Positions 46,111-50,178 of a stretch of 50,178 nt of DNA are shown piece by piece (the stretch's first letter is position 1; each line of letters starts with the position of its first letter). The position numbers and the translations under genes are program-made. This DNA is from Halolamina pelagica. GTDB taxonomy: Archaea; Halobacteriota; Halobacteria; Halobacteriales; Haloferacaceae. Under the pieces are notes generated by a model. That model had not been told where the DNA came from and did no database searches. It saw only the letters and a list, made by a program, of their open reading frames with translations. Location of the stretch: contig NZ_FOXI01000014.1 of assembly GCF_900115675.1 (NCBI RefSeq), positions 1 to 50,178 of the forward strand, read 5' to 3'.

Positions 46111-47037
46111 ATGGCTACGACTAGTGACTCGTCGGTCTCCTTCGACCAGACCGACACGCGATCCGACGAGATGAACAGTACCATCGAACAGTGGATCGAC
46201 GACCTCGTCGCTGGCGTCGACGATGCGCAGGCCAGCGCGGAGTTCCAGGAGTGGCTCGATGTCCAGAGTCGTTTCCACGACTACTCCTACCGGAACACGC
46301 TCCTCATCAAGCGGCAGTGTCCCGAGGCGAGCCGGGTGGCGGGCTACCGGACGTGGCAGGAGGAGTTCGACCGCCACGTCACGGAGGGTGAGTCGGCCAT
46401 CTGGATCTGGGCGCCGATCATCTCCAAGCAGTGCCCGGAGTGCGAGAATTCGCCGAGTTATCACGAGGATAGCGACTGTGACTACGATGAGACGTCGCCC
46501 GAGGAGTGGTCCGAGGGCCTGGTCGGGTTCAAGCCCGCGCCGGTGTTCGACATCTCTCAGACCGAGGGCGAGGCGCTTCCCGACCTGGACACAGAAGCAA
46601 CCGGGGACGCCGGCGACCTCGTCGAACAGTTGACTGTCGCCGCTGACGACCTCGGCGTGACGGTGCGGCTCGTTCCAGCCGAGGAGTGGACCCACGGCGA
46701 GGCGAAGGGCATCTGCGAGCAGCTGAGCCTCGTCGACGTCCAGCCGCTCGTCGAGGTGCGTGATCGGGAGAACGAGGCCGACCTCGCGCGGACGCTGATT
46801 CACGAGTACGCCCACGCTCTGCTCCACTTCGACATCGACGACGACACCGAGCGGGCAAAACGCGAAGTCGAGGCCGAAGCCGTCGCGTACGTCGTCGGGC
46901 GCTACTGTGGGTTGGACACCAGCGGGTCGGCGTTCTACCTCGCCGCGTGGGAGTCGGACGATCCCGAGGTCGTTCGCGACCGACTCGGCCGGATCAGTTC
47001 CACAGCAGAAGAGGTCATCGACGTGCTCGAGGAATAA
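46111..47037 (+). CDS. ArdC-like antirestriction protein with metallopeptidase domain
   Basis: The protein has 308 aa. The N-terminal domain (about residues 20-150) resembles ArdC/LtrC-type ssDNA-binding domains: FQEWLDVQSRFHDYSYRNTLLIKRQCPEASRVAGYRTWQEEFDRHV...SAIWIWAPI, with a Cys/His insert (CPECENSPSYHEDSDC) that may hold zinc. The C-terminal zincin domain has RTLIHEYAHALLH (HExxH) and the downstream ligand E in EVEAEAVAYVVGRYCGLD. ArdC proteins protect incoming plasmid DNA from host restriction during conjugation (family knowledge). Their presence hints that this replicon is transferred. ATG 46111 is chosen; upstream codons run through the leader. An inverted repeat lies 15 nt behind the stop. 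Confidence 0.75.
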   Translation: MATTSDSSVSFDQTDTRSDEMNSTIEQWIDDLVAGVDDAQASAEFQEWLDVQSRFHDYSYRNTLLIKRQCPEASRVAGYRTWQEEFDRHVTEGESAIWIWAPIISKQCPECENSPSYHEDSDCDYDETSPEEWSEGLVGFKPAPVFDISQTEGEALPDLDTEATGDAGDLVEQLTVAADDLGVTVRLVPAEEWTHGEAKGICEQLSLVDVQPLVEVRDRENEADLARTLIHEYAHALLHFDIDDDTERAKREVEAEAVAYVVGRYCGLDTSGSAFYLAAWESDDPEVVRDRLGRISSTAEEVIDVLEE

Positions 47038-47052
47038 TTCTCTCGCCCATTC

Positions 47053-47097
47053 GATTAACCAACAGAGGGATGCGTAGTTTTGTATTGTTGGTTAATC
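47053..47097. repeat. TTAACCAAC/GTTGGTTAA inverted repeat, copy 4
   Basis: Arms GATTAACCAAC (47053-47063) and GTTGGTTAATC (47087-47097) match over 11 bp with a 23-nt spacer. It lies 15 nt behind the stop at 47037. Confidence 0.8.
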
Positions 47098-47171
47098 CAA
47101 ATGTGATGTCGCCACTCTTTCAATCAATTCTACGTCCTAATCAGGAGGTCAAATTCGGGGTGTGATTCCTA

Positions 47172-47930
47172 TTATTGTTCAATGAGCTGTTTTTGCTCTT
47201 CGAGCGTTTCCTCGTGGTCTTCAACAGCACCTTCCCGAGCCTCAGCATCACCACTGAGCCGGTCTGACAATTCTTTGAGACGGTCTTGTTTCCCATAGAG
47301 GACGAGCGTGTCGTCCGGTTTCGTCTCCGTATCTGGTTGTGGCGCACCAATATATGAATCATCACGACGGATGCCGAGTATCAACACCCCTTCGCGTGGT
47401 AAATCCAGCTCCGAAATCGACTCCCCTGCCAGCCAATCACCCGCGCTGATTTCCACCTCCACCACACGATATTCGCGTTGCAGTCCGAGTAACTGGGCGT
47501 AATCCGAGATCTCCAACTCTGTCGTCTCACTCAGCGCCCACTCAATTAGCGGCGTCACGAGGCGGTTGAACCACCGACTTCGTGCGAACAGAATGATCAC
47601 ACCGGCGCCACCGAGTATATACAGCAAGTTCAACAGGTCGTCGCCACCAGTTCGCGTGAACGAAAGGATAAGTGACGAAATCGCACCGAGCAGTCCAATA
47701 CTGCCGAGCCGAATGAGCGCCTTCACGGTTTTTCGGCGGCCGACGGTGGTGATAGCCTGTTCTGCCTCTTCGGTCGTATATCCGGCTCCAGAGAACGCAG
47801 ACGTGGCCTGGAAGGAGGCCACATCTGGTGAAAGGCCCGTCATTTCCAGCGCAATCGAGCCGGTACGCACAATCAACAACGACAGCGCAAAGATGATCAG
47901 TAGTGACAGTATTGAGTACGTGGCAGCCAT
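47172..47930 (-). CDS. Potassium-channel-like membrane protein with a TrkA-C (RCK_C) domain
   Basis: This 252-aa protein has membrane helices at about residues 5-22 and 75-105, plus a re-entrant-like segment TGLSPDVASFQATSAFSGAGYTT (about 30-52). That segment resembles the last pore repeat of TrkH-type K+ transporters (F..tSAfsg.Gyt). From about 140 there is a soluble TrkA-C domain (EYRVVEVEISAGDWLAGESISELDLPREGVLILGIRR...DTLVLYGKQDRLKELSDRL), which usually binds a regulatory ligand such as c-di-AMP or a nucleotide. It may be a small gated channel or a fragment-type Trk subunit. ATG 47930 is chosen over the long frame start at 48029; CTATTTACA upstream on this strand may be its TATA box. Potassium handling is central to haloarchaea. 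Confidence 0.7.
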   Translation of the reverse strand: MAATYSILSLLIIFALSLLIVRTGSIALEMTGLSPDVASFQATSAFSGAGYTTEEAEQAITTVGRRKTVKALIRLGSIGLLGAISSLILSFTRTGGDDLLNLLYILGGAGVIILFARSRWFNRLVTPLIEWALSETTELEISDYAQLLGLQREYRVVEVEISAGDWLAGESISELDLPREGVLILGIRRDDSYIGAPQPDTETKPDDTLVLYGKQDRLKELSDRLSGDAEAREGAVEDHEETLEEQKQLIEQ

Positions 47931-48041
47931 ACCTAGTGGAGCGTTCCCATATCTGTAAATAGCACCGCCTACGCGAACACTACACCCTTCATGTCTATAA
48001 GCAGTCATTCTGAGTGAAAACCAGTCCATCAGCTACACGGA

Positions 48042-48073
48042 ATTTTTTCTGCGCCCGCGGAGGGGCGGAGGCG
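48042..48073 (+). promoter_or_regulatory. Leader element 17, in front of the SWIM gene
   Basis: ATTTTTTCT is followed by GCGCC-CGCGGAGGGGCGGA-GGCGC (48051-48073). It lies in a divergent spacer 21 nt before ATG 48095. Confidence 0.6.
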
Positions 48074-48094
48074 CGTTCTGACCTCCGTCGAATA

Positions 48095-48910
48095 ATGACT
48101 GAACCCTATCTCACGACGGTCCTCGAGGAATCCGAGCACGTTGCCGAGCAGCACGACCAGGTCGCTCGTACGACAGACAACCAAGCCCACGAGTACCTCC
48201 GATACGCCGTTCTTCGGGTACTCGAAGGCGAGGCGGACCACCTCCCAGCAGACTGGACGCCGATCGACGGCGTGACCGTCGGCTACGGGAGCGACGAGGC
48301 GATGTTCAACAGCTGGGGCTCCAGCGAAGACTGGTGGGAGACCGTCCCGCCGCAGGAGGCGTGTACCCGCTTCCGGGTGTTCTTCCCGGACGACCACCAG
48401 ACGGTTCCCCGTGACATCGTCGACGTGATGGCCGCGCTTGGGGCCTGGCGCGTCTGGACTGGGTGCGCAGCGGCGTGCGGCTCCTACGACCATCGCGAGC
48501 GCCGCGAGGTCCACTACCTGTGGCCGGAAGGCCATCCAGTGGAGGAAGTGCTCCACGAGCGGCTCAGTGGCCCTGCGGAAGCCGTCGCGCCCGACGGTGG
48601 CCGAACGGGCGACGTTCGCGACCGACTGGTCGTCGACGAGAACGCACAGTCGAAGGACGATTTCGAGCCCCGCACGAAGCGTGCCGTCGCCGAAGCGATG
48701 GACGTCTCGCTCCTCTCGAAAGGTGGCCGCTACGAGGTGCAGTCCGCGTCCGGCAACAGGTATGAAGTCGACGTTATCGACGAATCGTGTACCTGCCCCG
48801 ACTGGCAGCAACGTTCACCCGAAGGCGGCTGCAAGCATCTGCGCCGCGTCGATCACGAGATCAAACGGGGCCGCGTTCCCCGCCCAGACGGCCGCCTCCC
48901 TTCCCCGTAG
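48095..48910 (+). CDS. SWIM zinc-finger protein
   Basis: This 271-aa, acidic protein carries a SWIM finger near its C-terminus: YEVDVIDESCTCPDWQQRSPEGGCKHLRRVDHEI, the CxCx(n)CxH zinc pattern (about residues 228-250). The first 150 residues form an unknown domain (HEYLRYAVLRVLEGEADHLPADWTPIDGVTVGYGSDEAMFNSWGSSEDWWETVPPQEACTRFRVFFPDD...) that is Trp-rich. SWIM domains bind DNA or proteins and occur with helicases and in plasmid genes. ATG 48095 follows the leader element at a normal distance; the longer frame start at 48014 passes through the hairpin. Its stop is close to the convergent nucleotidyltransferase gene. The role is unknown. Confidence 0.75.
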   Translation: MTEPYLTTVLEESEHVAEQHDQVARTTDNQAHEYLRYAVLRVLEGEADHLPADWTPIDGVTVGYGSDEAMFNSWGSSEDWWETVPPQEACTRFRVFFPDDHQTVPRDIVDVMAALGAWRVWTGCAAACGSYDHRERREVHYLWPEGHPVEEVLHERLSGPAEAVAPDGGRTGDVRDRLVVDENAQSKDDFEPRTKRAVAEAMDVSLLSKGGRYEVQSASGNRYEVDVIDESCTCPDWQQRSPEGGCKHLRRVDHEIKRGRVPRPDGRLPSP

Positions 48911-48921
48911 TCGTGACCAGA

Positions 48922-49725
48922 CTACTCCTCGGGACGGACTGTGTCGCCATCCCGACGGACCCGGTCGAACGTTGAGAGATACGCGAGCCGGTCGTGAACC
49001 TCGTCAGTATCCAACTCCAGTTCGGCGGCAAGTTCATCGACGGTCATCGGCTTGTCGAGTGCCTGGAGGACTTCGAGTCCCCAGTAGTACCTGTTCGTGA
49101 GCTCCTGGACGCGGCCCTCGATCGGCGTGGTCACCCCGTACCGCTCCTCGAGTTCGACCAGGGCCTCGTTCGCGAACGTGGCGAACTGATCGTCCCCCAG
49201 GCGTTCGATCTGGGCTTCGAGTTCATCTCGGACGACGTCGTAATCGAGGCCGGCCTGCACGAGCATATTCATGTCCTCGATGTCGTCGTCGCGGCCTGCG
49301 ATTGCCTTGAACAGGAAGATATCCTCGTTGCTGACCAGCCGAACCGTCAGTCGATCCGTGTCGAGGAACGGCTCGCTGCGCTCTTGCATCCCGTCGGTGA
49401 GCACGAGCTTGTTCGCGACCTGCTGGTTGAAGATGTCGAGACGACACCCGTCGTCGTTCTCGACGCAGCTCGTCGCGCCAAGCGCCCGGTAATCTGGATC
49501 CAGCGATTGGACCTCCGCATACCCGAGGTCCATCAGGACGGCCCACAGCTGACCGTACGCGTCGCCATCCGGGACGACCAGGTCGATGTCTTTCGTCGCC
49601 CCTTTGAGGTCGCGCAGCGACATCGCGCCACCACCGATCAGGTAGACCGTGAGCGGTTCAGATAGCCCGTCCCCGATCCGCTGGAATTCGTTCTCGATGT
49701 ACTCACGTCCGAATGTTGGTCTCAT
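48922..49725 (-). CDS. AbiEii-like nucleotidyltransferase (DUF6036 type), putative toxin
   Basis: The protein has 267 aa. The N-terminal nucleotidyltransferase fold has VYLIGGGAMSLRDLKGATKDIDLVV (GGGAxS and the DxD-type acidic pair), about residues 27-51, then LDIFNQQVANKLVL with a further Asp. This is the DUF6036/AbiEii pattern. A helical middle and a C-terminal winged-helix-like end (MTVDELAAELELDTDEVHDRLAYLSTFDRVRRDGD) follow. AbiEii-type toxins transfer nucleotides to RNA acceptors and act in abortive infection. The ATG overlaps the stop of the upstream gene (ATGA), so the two form a toxin-antitoxin-like pair. Target and activity are inferred from family knowledge. Confidence 0.7.
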   Translation of the reverse strand: MRPTFGREYIENEFQRIGDGLSEPLTVYLIGGGAMSLRDLKGATKDIDLVVPDGDAYGQLWAVLMDLGYAEVQSLDPDYRALGATSCVENDDGCRLDIFNQQVANKLVLTDGMQERSEPFLDTDRLTVRLVSNEDIFLFKAIAGRDDDIEDMNMLVQAGLDYDVVRDELEAQIERLGDDQFATFANEALVELEERYGVTTPIEGRVQELTNRYYWGLEVLQALDKPMTVDELAAELELDTDEVHDRLAYLSTFDRVRRDGDTVRPEE

Positions 49726-50178
49726 TGTGGTAGTGGCACCTCGTAGTCAGCCGCCAGCTCCTGGAACTCGTCCCACTCCGGGAGCCGGTCGTCGTCGACC
49801 TCGCCGTGCGTCTCGAGGTAACGGAGCAAGGCGTCGATTTCGTCTTCGAGGCCATACTTCGCCGCCTGCTCTCGGAGGTCCGCCTCGTCGACGTCGACGT
49901 GGCTGAGCAGGAGGAGACAGTACGAGCGGTGACGGCTGCCGTCGTCGATCAACAGCGTGTGACAGCAGAGCTCTGCCGGCGAGATTTCGTCAAGTTCCTC
50001 GGAGTAGACGTAGTAGCGGTGGCCGGTGAGCAGGAACTGGAGGTCGAAGGCCGCGAATCGAGCGAGGCCGGTTTCGTGGAACTCCTCGGCGTCGATCTCC
50101 GTCTCGGCCTGGGCGAGGAATTCGTCATAGTCCTCCCAGAGAATCGTGCCCTTCGGGGCGACGGCTTCGAGGCGTTGA
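49722..50178 (-). CDS. Partner of the AbiEii-like gene, N-terminus outside the window
   Basis: At least 151 codons are visible and the frame is open to the right edge of the window, so the start is missing. The visible part is acidic and mixed alpha/beta: KGTILWEDYDEFLAQAETEIDAEEFHETGLARFAAFDLQFLLTGHRYYVYSEELDEI, then AELCCHTLLIDDGSRHRSYCLLLLSHVDVDEADLREQ, ending YEVPLPQ. Its stop overlaps the nucleotidyltransferase ATG (ATGA), so they are one operon. As the first gene of such a pair it would be the antitoxin, but I do not recognise a family or an HTH in the visible part. The CC and further Cys are unpaired. Confidence 0.6.
   Translation of the reverse strand, partial: QRLEAVAPKGTILWEDYDEFLAQAETEIDAEEFHETGLARFAAFDLQFLLTGHRYYVYSEELDEISPAELCCHTLLIDDGSRHRSYCLLLLSHVDVDEADLREQAAKYGLEDEIDALLRYLETHGEVDDDRLPEWDEFQELAADYEVPLPQ

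Noticed and set aside
22042-47097. Inverted repeats as classical integron attC sites
   Set aside because: The arms (AACCAAC/GTTGGTT) do not fit the RYYYAAC/GTTRRRY core and no integron integrase is seen. A cassette-like role is kept only as an idea.
22042-47097. Inverted repeats as Orc1/Cdc6 origin boxes
   Set aside because: They lack the haloarchaeal ORB consensus, lie behind unrelated genes and no orc1/cdc6 gene is in the window.
6649-48073. Leader elements as simple T-run terminators of upstream genes
   Set aside because: Copies at 32296, 46034 and 48042 lie in divergent spacers with no upstream plus-strand gene to end, and the hairpin follows the T-run rather than preceding it.
6649-48073. 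Leader hairpins as a CRISPR array
   Set aside because: They are dispersed singly over 41 kb, with variable stems and no regular spacers or cas genes.

Overview
The window looks like part of an accessory replicon (megaplasmid or integrated plasmid) of a haloarchaeon. Nearly every protein is acidic. Two genes encode archaeal transcription factor B (TFB). Many AT-rich TATA boxes sit about 25-30 nt before a start codon, the leaderless arrangement usual in haloarchaea. The gene content is also haloarchaeal: an OB-fold ssDNA-binding protein, a halocin C8-like precursor, an IS1341-type TnpB, DUF6735 and DUF6166 proteins, an ArdC-like antirestriction protein, and 7TM histidine kinases. I saw no replication initiator, rRNA, tRNA or CRISPR array.

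Layout. 1-4.7 kb: 3' part of a TFB gene, remnant of an IS1341-type element, a membrane protein, a triply frameshifted PQQ-repeat lipoprotein, and an HTH/PIN operon. 5-11 kb (AT-rich island): zinc-ribbon M50 protease, a TnpB-family protein with a small overlapping partner, and a halocin C8-like locus with a divergent FilR1-type regulator. 11-19 kb: ssDNA-binding protein with a structured leader, a LAGLIDADG endonuclease flanked by direct repeats, and a KAP P-loop NTPase facing two membrane proteins. 19-22 kb: complete TFB, a TumE-like toxin/HTH pair, and a zinc protein. 22-26 kb: a compact class I ribonucleotide reductase operon (nrdR, 46-aa ORF, small subunit, large subunit). 25.9-27.8 kb: small plasmid genes. 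27.8-32.2 kb: four-gene minus-strand operon with a Rad50/SMC-like ATPase, probably a conflict or defence system. 32.3-42 kb and 45.4-50 kb: plasmid accessory genes (zinc ribbons, DUF6166, Mom/GNAT-like, DUF932-like, ArdC-like, SWIM, AbiEii-like pair). Interspersed are two 7TM histidine kinases and an HNH nuclease with five repeats.

Two dispersed non-coding families link the accessory genes. The first, called leader element here, is a T-rich stretch (TGTTTTT or TTTAT) followed at once by a GC-rich hairpin whose loop usually ends in GGGTG. I count 17 copies, each 5-90 nt upstream of a plus-strand start codon, including that of the plasmid TFB. The second is an inverted repeat TTAACCAAC-N(20-25)-GTTGGTTAA, found in four copies, each 9-37 nt downstream of a stop codon. 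I do not recognise either from published work. They suggest that these genes share a regulatory or recombination logic that the RNR, KAP, histidine-kinase and halocin genes, which have ordinary TATA promoters, do not.

Domain and family assignments were made by reading motifs, with no database search. Function statements are known for the family or inferred, as marked in each entry.
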